Source: Lachnospiraceae bacterium (lineage in GTDB: Bacteria > Bacillota > Clostridia > Lachnospirales > Lachnospiraceae). From it: a stretch of 64,000 nt of DNA. The DNA is taken from the NCBI GenBank assembly GCA_003979345.1, contig RYVZ01000010.1, positions 19,053-83,052 of the forward strand, in the 5' to 3' direction. The first letter of the stretch is position 1; every line of letters starts with the position of its first letter. Made by a program: the position numbers and the translations under genes. This document shows, one piece after another, positions 42,863 to 51,557 of this stretch. The notes below the pieces were generated by a model. The model worked only from the letters and a program-made list of their open reading frames with translations. It searched no databases and was not told the DNA's origin.

Positions 42863-43231
42863 ATGGCTCGTATTGCAGGTATTGATTTACCGAGAGACAA
42901 ACGTGTTGAGATTGGACTGACCTATATCTATGGAATCGGTCGTGCAAGCTCCAATAAGATCTTGGCACAGGCAAATGTCAATCCGGACACACGCGTCAGG
43001 GATTTGACGGATGATGAGGTTAAGAGACTGAGTGAAGTGATCGCCGATACCATGACGGTAGAGGGTGATTTAAGAAGAGAGGTTGCTCTTAACATCAAGA
43101 GATTACAGGAAATCGGATGCTACAGAGGAATCCGTCACAGGAAAGGACTTCCGGTCCGCGGCCAAAAGACAAAGACAAACGCGAGAACGAGAAAAGGTCC
43201 CAAGAAGACGATTGCAAACAAGAAGAAATAA
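42863..43231 (+). CDS. rpsM: 30S ribosomal protein S13
   Basis: S13 (122 aa) contacts tRNA and forms bridges to the 50S subunit. ARIAGIDLPRDKRVEIGLTY (first 21 residues) and the C-terminal RGQKTKTNARTRKGP tail are typical. ATG 42863 follows GGAGGAATGG; the frame from 42821 is leader. Confidence 0.97.
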   Translation: MARIAGIDLPRDKRVEIGLTYIYGIGRASSNKILAQANVNPDTRVRDLTDDEVKRLSEVIADTMTVEGDLRREVALNIKRLQEIGCYRGIRHRKGLPVRGQKTKTNARTRKGPKKTIANKKK

Positions 43232-43269
43232 TGACCAAGCAAACAATAGGGAAAGTAGGTTAGTTTAAG

Positions 43270-43665
43270 ATGGCGAAACAGGTTGCAAAAAAAGTAACTA
43301 AAAAGCGTGTAAGAAGAAACGTTGAACATGGACAGGCACATATCCAGGCGTCTTTCAACAATACGATCGTGACCTTAACGGACAGCGAGGGAAATGCGTT
43401 GAGCTGGGCAAGTGCCGGAGGTCTTGGCTTTAGAGGTTCAAAGAAATCTACCCCGTATGCAGCGCAGATGGCAGCAGAGACGGCTGCGAAGGCTGCACTG
43501 CCGACAGGCTTAAAGTCTGTCGATGTTATGGTAAAAGGACCCGGTTCGGGACGTGAAGCCGCGATTCGTGCACTTCAGGCGTGCGGCATCGACGTTACGA
43601 GCATCAGAGACGTGACACCCGTGCCTCATAACGGCTGTCGTCCGCCGAAACGCCGCCGCGTATAG
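43270..43665 (+). CDS. rpsK: 30S ribosomal protein S11
   Basis: S11 (131 aa) forms part of the mRNA exit platform. HIQASFNNTIVTLTD, GLGFRGSKKSTPYAAQ and the C-terminal PHNGCRPPKRRRV are standard. The ribosome site is weak (GGGAAAGTAGG about 12 nt upstream). Confidence 0.97.
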   Translation: MAKQVAKKVTKKRVRRNVEHGQAHIQASFNNTIVTLTDSEGNALSWASAGGLGFRGSKKSTPYAAQMAAETAAKAALPTGLKSVDVMVKGPGSGREAAIRALQACGIDVTSIRDVTPVPHNGCRPPKRRRV

Positions 43666-43869
43666 TGGAAGGATTTGGCCGTTTCAGACGTTGCGGCGCA
43701 TATAATGGAAGGACTTATCCGCCTCAGGCATCGCGCCGGGTGCAGCGGATGAATCTGCCCGTTACAAGTGCTGCGTTGTACATTGTGAACGGAATTTGGC
43801 AGAAGTCAACGTTGGAAGAAAGCGGATCTGATACGTCCGCTGTAAACAATATTCAGGAGGAAGAAAGAA
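43666..43869 (+). other. 204-bp gap between rpsK and rpsD, possible leader
   Basis: No supported gene; a 71-codon frame here has no ribosome site. A near-repeat (TATAGTGGAAGGATTT and TATAATGGAAGGACTT, about 43662 and 43700) and an AGCGGA...TCCGCT hairpin (about 43820-43840) are visible. It could hold a site for S4 autoregulation, as the leader of rpsD does in Bacillus; this is inference. Confidence 0.4.
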
Positions 43870-44463
43870 ATGGCAGTTAATAAGGTTCCCGTGTTAAAAA
43901 GATGCAGATCCCTTGACCTGGATCCTGTATTTTTGGGATATGACAAGAAGTCTAAGAGAAAGAATCAGAGAGCCGGTAAGAAGATGAGCGAGTATGCGCT
44001 TCAGCTGAGAGAAAAGCAGAAAGCGAAATTCATCTATGGCATGTTGGAGAAGCCGTTCCATAATTATTATGAAAAGGCAGACCGCATGAAAGGCATGACC
44101 GGTGAGAATCTCATGATCATGCTGGAGTCCAGACTGGACAATGTTATTTTCAGAATGGGCTTTGCAAGAACAAGAAGAGAGGCAAGACAGATTGTCGGAC
44201 ATAAGCATGTGCTTGTCAACGGCAGGAAGGTAAACGTTCCTTCTTATTTAGTAAAGGCGGGCGATGCGATCGAGATTACCGAGAAAGCAAAAGGTCTGCA
44301 GAGATATAAGGATATTGCAGAGATCACAAACGGAAGACTGGTTCCCGAATGGCTGGATGCAGACATTGAGGCATGGAAGGGTACTGTGAAGGAACTCCCG
44401 AGGAGAGAAGTCATCGACGTTCCCGTGAACGAGATGTTGATTGTCGAGTTATATTCTAAGTAA
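43870..44463 (+). CDS. rpsD: 30S ribosomal protein S4
   Basis: S4 (197 aa) nucleates 16S assembly and is an autoregulator in several bacteria. The S4 RNA-binding fold is in LESRLDNVIFRMGFARTRRE (about 77-96). The N-terminal zinc cysteines are missing, so this is the zinc-free form. CAGGAGGAAG precedes ATG 43870. Confidence 0.97.
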   Translation: MAVNKVPVLKRCRSLDLDPVFLGYDKKSKRKNQRAGKKMSEYALQLREKQKAKFIYGMLEKPFHNYYEKADRMKGMTGENLMIMLESRLDNVIFRMGFARTRREARQIVGHKHVLVNGRKVNVPSYLVKAGDAIEITEKAKGLQRYKDIAEITNGRLVPEWLDADIEAWKGTVKELPRREVIDVPVNEMLIVELYSK

Positions 44464-44529
44464 AATCAGAGATTTTATTTTGGAATGGAATTGCTTTTAG
44501 GAAAGTCCACCATGTTAGGAGGTATACGA

Positions 44530-45489
44530 GTGTTTGATTTTGATAGACCGAATATTGAGGTAACTGAAATCTCAGAAGATAAGAAGTATGGTAAATTTGT
44601 CGTAGAGCCGCTTGAGCGTGGATATGGAATCACTCTGGGGAACTCATTAAGAAGGATCATGCTCGCATCCCTTCCGGGTGCGGCAGTGAGTCAGGTCAAG
44701 ATCGCGGGTGTGCTGCACGAGTTCAGTTCCATCGAAGGCGTAAAAGAAGATGTTACAGAGATTATCATGAACATCAAGAGCCTTGCGATCAAGAACAGCA
44801 GCTCGACCAACGAGCCGAAGACGGCATACATTGAGTTTGAAGGCGAGGGCGTTGTCAGGGCGTCAGATATTCAGGTTGACCAGGATATCGAGATCATGAA
44901 TCCCAATCAGGTGATAGCGACATTGAACGGCGGCAAGGATTGCCGGCTGTTCATGGAGCTTACGATCACAAAAGGCAGAGGTTATATCAGTGCGGAAAAG
45001 AATAAGAATGGCGATCTTCCAATCGGTGTGATCGCGGTGGATTCCATTTATACGCCGGTGGAAAGAGTCAATGTGACCGTAGAAAATACCCGTGTGGGTC
45101 AGGTGACAGACTATGACAAACTGACTTTGGATGTTCACACAAACGGGACGCTTGCACCTGATGAGGCAGTCAGTCTTGCGGCAAAGGTCTTGAGCGAGCA
45201 CTTGAAGCTGTTCATTGATCTTTCCGAAAATGCAAAGACCGCAGAGGTCATGATCGAAAAGGAAGACGACGAGAAAGAAAAAGTGCTTGAAATGAGCATC
45301 GACGAGTTAGAGCTTTCCGTTCGTTCCTATAACTGCTTAAAGAGAGCGGGCATCAATACCGTGCAGGAACTGACGAACAAGACTTCCGATGATATGATGA
45401 AAGTTCGTAACCTTGGAAGAAAGTCCTTAGAAGAAGTCCTTGCGAAGTTAAAAGAGCTTGGATTGCAGTTGAATTCGAGCGAGGAATAA
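44530..45489 (+). CDS. rpoA: DNA-directed RNA polymerase alpha subunit
   Basis: RpoA (319 aa) starts polymerase assembly and binds upstream promoter DNA and activators. The N-terminal domain carries VEPLERGYGITLGNSLRR; the C-terminal domain carries VRNLGRKSLEEVLAKL. GTG 44530 is chosen because AGGAGG (44517-44522) lies 7 nt upstream and the N-terminus then reads as FDFDRPNIEVTEIS, as in relatives; ATG 44485 would add 15 residues across this site. Confidence 0.96.
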   Translation: MFDFDRPNIEVTEISEDKKYGKFVVEPLERGYGITLGNSLRRIMLASLPGAAVSQVKIAGVLHEFSSIEGVKEDVTEIIMNIKSLAIKNSSSTNEPKTAYIEFEGEGVVRASDIQVDQDIEIMNPNQVIATLNGGKDCRLFMELTITKGRGYISAEKNKNGDLPIGVIAVDSIYTPVERVNVTVENTRVGQVTDYDKLTLDVHTNGTLAPDEAVSLAAKVLSEHLKLFIDLSENAKTAEVMIEKEDDEKEKVLEMSIDELELSVRSYNCLKRAGINTVQELTNKTSDDMMKVRNLGRKSLEEVLAKLKELGLQLNSSEE

Positions 45490-45490
45490 A

Positions 45491-45561
45491 AAAGATTTTC
45501 GCTACGCGAAAGTCTTTCGTGAACGCAGAGTGTTCTATATGATTTTCGATATGCGAAAATC
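45491..45561. other. Two hairpins between rpoA and rplQ
   Basis: AAAGATTTTCGC tac GCGAAAGTCTTT (45491-45517) and GATTTTCG atatg CGAAAATC (45541-45561). Both contain TTTCG/CGAAA arms and short loops. They lie between two genes that are normally close together. Partial termination or RNA processing is possible. Confidence 0.55.
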
Positions 45562-45699
45562 TTTTGGGACCGTACCGGTAAGTCCAACAGGCGCGGAGCG
45601 GTATCATGAAACTGTTCATTCCATTTGTTCAGTAAGTCCACAGGCGTGATAAAATGGAGCACAGACGGGAGGAATTCCGTCGTCATGAAAGGAGCCGAC

Positions 45700-46305
45700 A
45701 TGGCAGGATACAGAAAGCTTGGAAAAACGTCAAGCCAAAGAAAAGCATTACTTAGAAACCAGACAACCGCATTACTCTTAAACGGCAAAATCATTACGAC
45801 GCAGGCGAGAGCAAAAGAGGTTCAGAAGCAGGTAGAACCGCTGATCGCGCTTGCAGTAAAGGAAAAAGATAACTTTGAGACCGTTAAGGTAACGGCAAAG
45901 ATTGCGCGTAAAGACAAGGACGGCAAGAGAGTAAAGCAGATCGTTGATAAAGAAACCGGAAAGGTTCTCTCTGATACGCATCGTGATAAAGAAGGCAAGA
46001 TCCTGAAAATAGAAAACGGTGTGACCGTAACGGTTTATGATGAGATCGAGAAAGAGATCAAAAAAGACCTTCCGTCAAGACTGCATGCAAGAAGACAGAT
46101 GTTAAAGGTATTATACCCGGTAACAGAGGTGCCCGAGGCAGCGGCAGGAAGAAAGCGCGGAACAAAGAAGGTTGACCTTGCGGCAAAGCTCTTTGACGAG
46201 ATTGCACCGAAGTATGTGAACCGCAAGGGCGGTTATACGAGAATTGTTAAGGTTGGACAGCGCAAGGGTGACGCGGCAATGATGGTGGTTCTTGAGCTTG
46301 TATAA
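45700..46305 (+). CDS. rplQ: 50S ribosomal protein L17, enlarged
   Basis: L17 borders the tunnel exit. The N-terminal half (GYRKLGKTSSQRKALLRNQ) and the C-terminal KKVDLAAKLFDEIAPKY...YTRIVKVGQRKGDAAMM are standard. The protein is 201 aa, against about 120 in Bacillus. The extra part is a highly charged insertion, roughly residues 65-125, rich in Lys, Glu and Asp. ATG 45700 has GAAAGGAG upstream; the longer frame is leader. Confidence 0.94.
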   Translation: MAGYRKLGKTSSQRKALLRNQTTALLLNGKIITTQARAKEVQKQVEPLIALAVKEKDNFETVKVTAKIARKDKDGKRVKQIVDKETGKVLSDTHRDKEGKILKIENGVTVTVYDEIEKEIKKDLPSRLHARRQMLKVLYPVTEVPEAAAGRKRGTKKVDLAAKLFDEIAPKYVNRKGGYTRIVKVGQRKGDAAMMVVLELV

Positions 46306-46425
46306 GTAGTAAACGAGGGCGAGGGTGTGCGGATAAAAACTGTCTGCATGCCCTGTTTTCACATTTGGGGAAGAAAACGGTAATCCGAAGCAGATCTTCT
46401 GCATGGTGAGAACAATGATGGCAGG

Positions 46426-47331
46426 ATGGGAATGGACAGGATGAGTATGGATATGATCAAAGCCGACCGGCTTGCATTTGAATATATCAGACGCGATGAG
46501 GAAGGAAATGTGGAGGGTATCACGCGTGCCGTGGACGGTGTCGATCTTGACATTGCCAAAGGGGAATTTATTGCGATCCTCGGGCATAATGGCTCAGGAA
46601 AGTCCACACTTGCCAAGCATATGAATGCGATTCTGTATCCAACGGAGGGAACGGTTTATGTGGATGGCAAGAATACTGCGGAGGAACAGTATCTTTGGGA
46701 GATCCGTCAGAATGCGGGGATGGTGTTTCAAAACCCTGATAACCAGATTATCGGTCAAATCGTGGAAGAGGACGTCGGATTCGGACCGGAAAATATGGGA
46801 ATTCCAACCAAAGAAATTTGGGAGCGGGTGGAAGAGAGCCTAAAGGCGGTCGGAATGTATGAATACCGGAAATCTTCGCCGAACAAGCTTTCCGGCGGGC
46901 AGAAACAGCGTGTTTCCATTGCAGGTGTCATCGCGATGCATCCGCAGTGTATTATTTTAGACGAACCGACAGCGATGCTTGATCCAAGCGGCAGGAAAGA
47001 AGTTCTGCGTGCGGTCAGGGCATTAAATGACGTCGAAAAAATCACGGTCATCCTGATCACACATTATATGGAAGAAGTGATTCATGCAGACAGGGTGATC
47101 GTGATGGACAAAGGCCGGATTGAAATGCAGGGAACGCCAAGGGAAATCTTTTCTGAGGTGGAACGGTTGAAAGAACTGCGTCTGGATGTGCCGCAGGTTA
47201 CGATGCTCGCCTATGAACTGCAAAAAAAGGGATTACCCCTGCCGAATGGCATTTTAACGATAGAAGAACTGGTGGAGGGGATCACGGAACTATACAATAA
47301 GAGCAGGGGACAGGATTGTACGGTGACGTAA
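46426..47331 (+). CDS. ecfA1: Energy-coupling factor transporter ATPase EcfA1
   Basis: EcfA1 (301 aa) is one of two ATPases that power group II ECF vitamin/metal importers. Walker A GHNGSGKST (53-61), the EcfA-type Q-loop FQNPDNQIIGQIVEEDV, signature LSGGQKQR and Walker B IILDEPTAMLDPSG are intact. The exact start is uncertain (ATG 46426, 46432 or 46441). It follows rplQ and is separated from ecfA2 by a small CTCAAGTT/AACTTGAG hairpin. Substrate is set by S proteins encoded elsewhere. Confidence 0.94.
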   Translation: MGMDRMSMDMIKADRLAFEYIRRDEEGNVEGITRAVDGVDLDIAKGEFIAILGHNGSGKSTLAKHMNAILYPTEGTVYVDGKNTAEEQYLWEIRQNAGMVFQNPDNQIIGQIVEEDVGFGPENMGIPTKEIWERVEESLKAVGMYEYRKSSPNKLSGGQKQRVSIAGVIAMHPQCIILDEPTAMLDPSGRKEVLRAVRALNDVEKITVILITHYMEEVIHADRVIVMDKGRIEMQGTPREIFSEVERLKELRLDVPQVTMLAYELQKKGLPLPNGILTIEELVEGITELYNKSRGQDCTVT

Positions 47332-47364
47332 TGTAACAAACCTTTGCAGATAGATTTTTTAATT

Positions 47365-47394
47365 CTCAAGTTTTGTGCTACGCGAGAACTTGAG
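47365..47394. other. Hairpin between ecfA1 and ecfA2
   Basis: CTCAAGTT and AACTTGAG pair around a loop containing CTACGCGAG. The CTACGCGA loop core also occurs in the first rpoA-rplQ hairpin. Confidence 0.45.
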
Positions 47395-47453
47395 TTATTA
47401 TCAATGCTTTCATGAAAGCATATCTTAAAAAAGTCGTAGCATGGAGGCTAACA

Positions 47454-48311
47454 ATGTCAATCATACTGGATCATGTCAGCCATGCATATGAAACCGGAAC
47501 GGCGATGCAGGTGAAGGCGCTTGATGATATCAGCATTGTCATACCGGATGGGCAGTTTATCGGATTGATCGGGCATACGGGATCGGGGAAATCCACGCTC
47601 GTACAGCACTTAAACGGTCTGCTTGCCCCTACGTCCGGCAGTATATACTATGACGGCAGGGATATTCATGACGACGATTATCCGAAAAAAGAACTGCGCA
47701 GCAAAGTGGGACTTGTTTTTCAGTATCCGGAGCATCAGCTTTTTGAAGTTGATGTCTTTAAGGATGTCTGCTTTGGTCCAAAAAATCTGGGACTTCCGTC
47801 AAAAGAGATCGAACTGCGTGCATATGAAGCGTTAAAGCTGGTCGGGATCGAGGATGATTATTTTTATCAGTCTCCGTTTGACTTATCAGGGGGACAGAAG
47901 CGCCGGGTAGCGATCGCCGGCGTACTTGCGATGAAACCGCAGGTGCTTATTTTAGACGAACCGACCGCAGGACTTGACCCGAAAGGCAGGGATGAGATTT
48001 TGGATCAGATCGCGTCTTTGAAAGAAAAAACGGGTATCACGGTCATTCTTGTTTCACACAGTATGGAGGATGTCGCTGAATACGTGGAGAGACTGATCGT
48101 CATGAACCGCGGGCGGGTGCTCTATGACGATACACCGACTGCGGTATTTGCGCATTATGCAGAACTGGAAAAAATCGGTCTGGCCGCGCCGCAGGTCACT
48201 TACGTGATGGACGGACTGACAAAGGCAGGATTTGCAGTGAGAACGGATGTGACGACGATCAGTGAGGCACGTGACGGGATATTGCGTGCCATGCAGGACA
48301 CGACAGGGTAA
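47454..48311 (+). CDS. ecfA2: Energy-coupling factor transporter ATPase EcfA2
   Basis: EcfA2 (285 aa) forms the heterodimer with EcfA1. Walker A GHTGSGKST (40-48), FQYPEHQLFEVDVFKDV, signature LSGGQKRR and Walker B LILDEPTAGLDPKG are present. ATG 47454 follows ATGGAGGCTA; the longer frame from 47412 is not needed. It is followed 85 bp later by ecfT. Confidence 0.94.
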   Translation: MSIILDHVSHAYETGTAMQVKALDDISIVIPDGQFIGLIGHTGSGKSTLVQHLNGLLAPTSGSIYYDGRDIHDDDYPKKELRSKVGLVFQYPEHQLFEVDVFKDVCFGPKNLGLPSKEIELRAYEALKLVGIEDDYFYQSPFDLSGGQKRRVAIAGVLAMKPQVLILDEPTAGLDPKGRDEILDQIASLKEKTGITVILVSHSMEDVAEYVERLIVMNRGRVLYDDTPTAVFAHYAELEKIGLAAPQVTYVMDGLTKAGFAVRTDVTTISEARDGILRAMQDTTG

Positions 48312-48396
48312 AAAAAAGAGGCGCTGCGATAACTGCCGTTAATACTGCTTCGGCATCAGTGCTGCTTTTTTCACAACGGAACAGGGATGGTCAGAT

Positions 48397-49206
48397 ATGA
48401 TTAGAGAGATTACACTGGGACAATATTATCAGGCAGATTCGGTCATACACCGCATGGATCCGCGTACGAAGATCGTGGGGACGATCGCGTTTATCGTGTC
48501 CCTTTTTCTGGTAAAGAATATAGCGGGTTATGCGATGGCGGCTGTTTTTCTGGCGTCAGTGATTCTGATCTCCAAAGTGCCGTTCCGCTTTATGGTAAAG
48601 GGCATGAAGGCGGTAGTGTTTTTATTACTCATTACCGTTGTTTTTAATATGTTTCTGACACCCGGAGAAGTACTGGTATCATTTTGGAAATTCAAGATAA
48701 CGAAAGAAGGTCTGCGGCAGGCGGTCTTTATGGCGCTCAGGCTTTCATTTTTGATCATCGGATCTTCGCTGATGACGCTGACAACAACGCCGAATAACCT
48801 GACGGACGGGCTGGAAAAACTCTTAAAGCCGCTCAAGGTGCTGCGCGTGCCGGTACATGAGATCGCGATGATCATGTCGATCGCACTCCGGTTTATCCCG
48901 ATCCTGTTGGATGAAACGGACAAGATCATGAAAGCGCAGCTTGCGCGCGGTGCGGATTTCGAGAGCGGGAATCTGATCAAAAAAGCAAAGAACATGGTGC
49001 CGATTCTTGTACCGCTCTTTATTTCAGCGTTCCGCCGCGCGAACGATCTGGCAATGGCGATGGAGGCGCGCTGTTACCGGGGCGGTGAACATCGGACAAA
49101 GATGAAACCCCTTCAATACCGAAGACGGGATTTTGCGGCATATATGACGCTGGCGGCATTTGTTGCCGCGGTCGTTCTGACAAGAAAGATCATATTGCCG
49201 TTCTGA
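48397..49206 (+). CDS. ecfT: Energy-coupling factor transporter membrane protein EcfT
   Basis: EcfT (269 aa) is the membrane scaffold linking EcfA1/A2 to S components. It has about five helices. The coupling motifs are seen as AQLARGADFES and MEARCYRGGEHR. Together with the two upstream ATPase genes, it makes a complete, general ECF energizing module of the type that sits in this place in many Firmicutes. Confidence 0.94.
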   Translation: MIREITLGQYYQADSVIHRMDPRTKIVGTIAFIVSLFLVKNIAGYAMAAVFLASVILISKVPFRFMVKGMKAVVFLLLITVVFNMFLTPGEVLVSFWKFKITKEGLRQAVFMALRLSFLIIGSSLMTLTTTPNNLTDGLEKLLKPLKVLRVPVHEIAMIMSIALRFIPILLDETDKIMKAQLARGADFESGNLIKKAKNMVPILVPLFISAFRRANDLAMAMEARCYRGGEHRTKMKPLQYRRRDFAAYMTLAAFVAAVVLTRKIILPF

Positions 49207-49263
49207 CAGGGAAAGCGGCGGAGCAGATGTGACGTTTTGGCGGCTGTTCCGGCATCAACTTAG

Positions 49264-49332
49264 TGATCAGGTCTATAGGTTGAAAAATAAGTCTGATGAC
49301 CTTATTTTTCAACCAGCAATTTGGGGCTCTGA
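49264..49332 (+). repeat. Small hairpin element, copy 2 (before the GNAT gene)
   Basis: GGTTGAAAAATAAG tctgatgac CTTATTTTTCAACC (49275-49311) is a perfect 14-bp stem. It is related to the element at 5532-5600: same loop TCTGA, same GCAATTTG after the stem. Confidence 0.55.
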
Positions 49333-49333
49333 C

Positions 49334-49963
49334 ATGGAGGATAAGATTGAATTCAGAGAGAAGGTAAGGTGGCAGATGGATCATAATCGTTTCAAAATCA
49401 TAGAATTGCCCAAAGAAAAATGGAAAGGCGTAACCATACCGATGGTGACGAAAAGCGATGGTTTCTACGATCTGATCATGGATCCGCTTGACCAGAGCGG
49501 GTGCAGGATCTCGCTGATAAGAAAAAAGACGGAAGAGGAAATCGTGCATACGCCGGAGGAATATGATTTCCCCGATTCCCTGTATCAGGAGCATTGGGAG
49601 AAGGCGGAAGCTTATGGCGTGATCAGTGACGGCGGGGATTTGCTGGCGTGTATAGAGATATGTCCGGAGGAATGGTCAAACAGGCTGATGGTAACGGAAT
49701 TGTGGGTTTCGGAGGAGCTTCGCAGTCAGGGTCTCGGAAAACGGTTGATGGATAAAGCAAAAGAGGCTGCCGCTAATCAGAAAAGGCGCGCCATTATTTT
49801 GGAAACACAATCATGCAATACGGATGCGATCGGTTTTTACCTTCATGAAGGATTTGAACTGATTGGTTTTGACACATGCTGTTACACAAACAATGATATA
49901 GAAAGACGGGAAGTAAGAATCAATCTGGGATACTTTTTGAACAGGGAAGGACGGAGGCGGTAA
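49334..49963 (+). CDS. GNAT-family N-acetyltransferase
   Basis: A 209-aa protein whose second half is a GNAT domain: ELWVSEELRSQGLGKRLMDKA with the acetyl-CoA loop RSQGLGKRL, then ILETQSCNTDAIGFYLHEGFEL. The acceptor substrate cannot be told. ATG 49334 is given; ATG 49376 (starting MDHNRFKI) has a better ribosome site (AAGGTAAGGTGG) and is a real alternative. The frame open upstream to 49229 runs through the hairpin element and is not coding. It lies between ecfT and truA, with no clear functional link. Confidence 0.75.
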   Translation: MEDKIEFREKVRWQMDHNRFKIIELPKEKWKGVTIPMVTKSDGFYDLIMDPLDQSGCRISLIRKKTEEEIVHTPEEYDFPDSLYQEHWEKAEAYGVISDGGDLLACIEICPEEWSNRLMVTELWVSEELRSQGLGKRLMDKAKEAAANQKRRAIILETQSCNTDAIGFYLHEGFELIGFDTCCYTNNDIERREVRINLGYFLNREGRRR

Positions 49964-50031
49964 AATTCCGGTCGGCAGAGCGATGAAAAGAGTGCAGATA
50001 TTGTAATGGCAGGTAAAAGGGGAGGCGGGGT

Positions 50032-50955
50032 ATGGAGCGGGAGAAAGCGGAGCGCAGGCGCATTTTTTTAAGCGTTGCATATGACGGGACCGATTATCAC
50101 GGCTGGCAGCTTCAGCCCGGCGCCGTCACGGTCGAGAGCGAGCTGAACCGCGCGCTGACGGAGCTGCTTGGAGAGGAAATACAGGTGATCGGCGCGAGCC
50201 GTACCGATAGCGGCGTTCATGCATTATGCAACGCGGCTGTTTTTGATACGACGTCCCGCATCCCGGCGGACAAGTTTGCATATGCCTTAAACCGGAGTCT
50301 GCCGGAAGATATACGGGTGCAGGAGTCAAAAGAAGTATCGCCTGAGTTTCATCCGAGATATATAAAAAGCCGCAAGACTTATGAGTATCGTATTTATAAC
50401 GCGCGCTTTCCGATGCCCACAAAGCGCAGATATTCTCTTTTTACCTATGCGGAGCTGGATGTGGATGCGATGGCGCGTGCGGGGAAGCTGCTTGAAGGAG
50501 AACATGATTTTAAGAGCTTTTGCAGCGTGCATACACAGGCGGAGACGACCGTCCGCACGATTTATTGCGTGGAAGTATGGCGTGAGAATGCGGGAAACGC
50601 TCTGTGCAGGCGGAGCTCTGTTCCGGAAGGAGGCTGCGGGTGTGCAGAGGAGGTACCGGACGGCATCATTGCTATTAGGCGTGGGGAATCGGACGGTGCA
50701 GATGTATATGTACATAAGAAGGAAGGCGCCGCGGAAAGCGATATCGTCATCCGCGTGACCGGAAATGGGTTTCTTTACAATATGGTGCGTATCATTGCCG
50801 GAACGCTGCTGGAGGTCGGGCAGGGAAAACGGAAGCCGGAGGATATCACGCGGATCTTAGCGGCATGTGACCGCAGTGAGGCGGGACCGACAGCTCCTGC
50901 CTGCGGACTGACGCTGACCGGGTACGAATTTTTTGAATCCCTTGAAAATACTTGA
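50032..50955 (+). CDS. truA: tRNA pseudouridine synthase A
   Basis: TruA (307 aa) makes pseudouridine at positions 38-40 of tRNA anticodon arms. The catalytic Asp59 lies in SRTDSGVHA, and GNGFLYNMVRIIAGTL marks the C-terminal part. The usual length is about 245-260. The extra part is an insertion of about 45 residues (roughly 186-235) that is rich in Gly, Cys and charged residues. GGGGAGGCGG precedes ATG 50032. Confidence 0.93.
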   Translation: MEREKAERRRIFLSVAYDGTDYHGWQLQPGAVTVESELNRALTELLGEEIQVIGASRTDSGVHALCNAAVFDTTSRIPADKFAYALNRSLPEDIRVQESKEVSPEFHPRYIKSRKTYEYRIYNARFPMPTKRRYSLFTYAELDVDAMARAGKLLEGEHDFKSFCSVHTQAETTVRTIYCVEVWRENAGNALCRRSSVPEGGCGCAEEVPDGIIAIRRGESDGADVYVHKKEGAAESDIVIRVTGNGFLYNMVRIIAGTLLEVGQGKRKPEDITRILAACDRSEAGPTAPACGLTLTGYEFFESLENT

Positions 50956-50973
50956 AAATCCCTAAAAAACGGC

Positions 50974-51002
50974 TTGACACGCTCGGAAGCGTATAATATA
51001 AT
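50974..51002 (+). promoter_or_regulatory. Promoter of rplM-rpsI
   Basis: TTGACA (50974-50979), 17 nt, TATAAT (50997-51002): full consensus at both boxes. Confidence 0.85.
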
Positions 51003-51023
51003 ATCTCAATGTGGTTATGTTTG

Positions 51024-51059
51024 AAAACATTCGAGCCAAAGCCCCGGAACGGATGTTTT
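51024..51059 (+). promoter_or_regulatory. Candidate L13 leader hairpin
   Basis: AAAACATTCG (51024-51033) pairs with CGGATGTTTT (51050-51059) over 10 bp, in the short leader between the promoter and rplM. Firmicutes often carry an L13-binding leader here. Identity with that family was not tested. Confidence 0.5.
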
Positions 51060-51100
51060 GAATATATTCAGTAAGCATGATTTTTTACGGAGGGAAAATG

Positions 51101-51529
51101 ATGAATACATTTATGGCTAGTCCGGCTACAATTGATAGAAAATGGTATGTAGTGGATGCGACCGATATGACGCTTGGACGTCTCGCATCTGCGGTTGCCA
51201 GCGTACTGCGCGGTAAGAATAAGCCGACATACACGCCGCATATCGACACAGGAGATTATGTGATCGTGGTAAATGCGGAAAAGGTAAAGGTAACGGGTAA
51301 GAAGCTGGATCAAAAGATTTATTATCATCACTCTGATTATGTGGGCGGTATGAAAGAGACCACATTGCGCGAGATGATGGCTAAGAAGCCTGAAAGAGTT
51401 ATCGAAATGGCAGTGAAGGGCATGCTCCCGAAGGGACCTCTCGGCAGAGAGATGTACACGAAGCTTCATGTATATGCAGGACCGGAGCACAAGCATGCTG
51501 CACAGAAGCCCGAAGCGTTAACTTTTTAA
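51101..51529 (+). CDS. rplM: 50S ribosomal protein L13
   Basis: L13 (142 aa) is an early 50S assembly protein. RKWYVVDATDMTLGRLAS, the DYVIVVNAEKVKVTGKK segment and the GPLGREMYTKLHVYAG end are typical. ATG 51101 is preferred over 51098 for spacing to GGAGGG. It is followed by rpsI, the usual pair. Confidence 0.97.
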   Translation: MNTFMASPATIDRKWYVVDATDMTLGRLASAVASVLRGKNKPTYTPHIDTGDYVIVVNAEKVKVTGKKLDQKIYYHHSDYVGGMKETTLREMMAKKPERVIEMAVKGMLPKGPLGREMYTKLHVYAGPEHKHAAQKPEALTF

Positions 51530-51557
51530 TCAGGAAACTTAGAAGGAGGACATAGAA

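Noticed and set aside
43665..43880. Open frame of 71 codons between rpsK and rpsD
   Set aside because: No ribosome site and no recognisable protein; the region is better seen as a leader.
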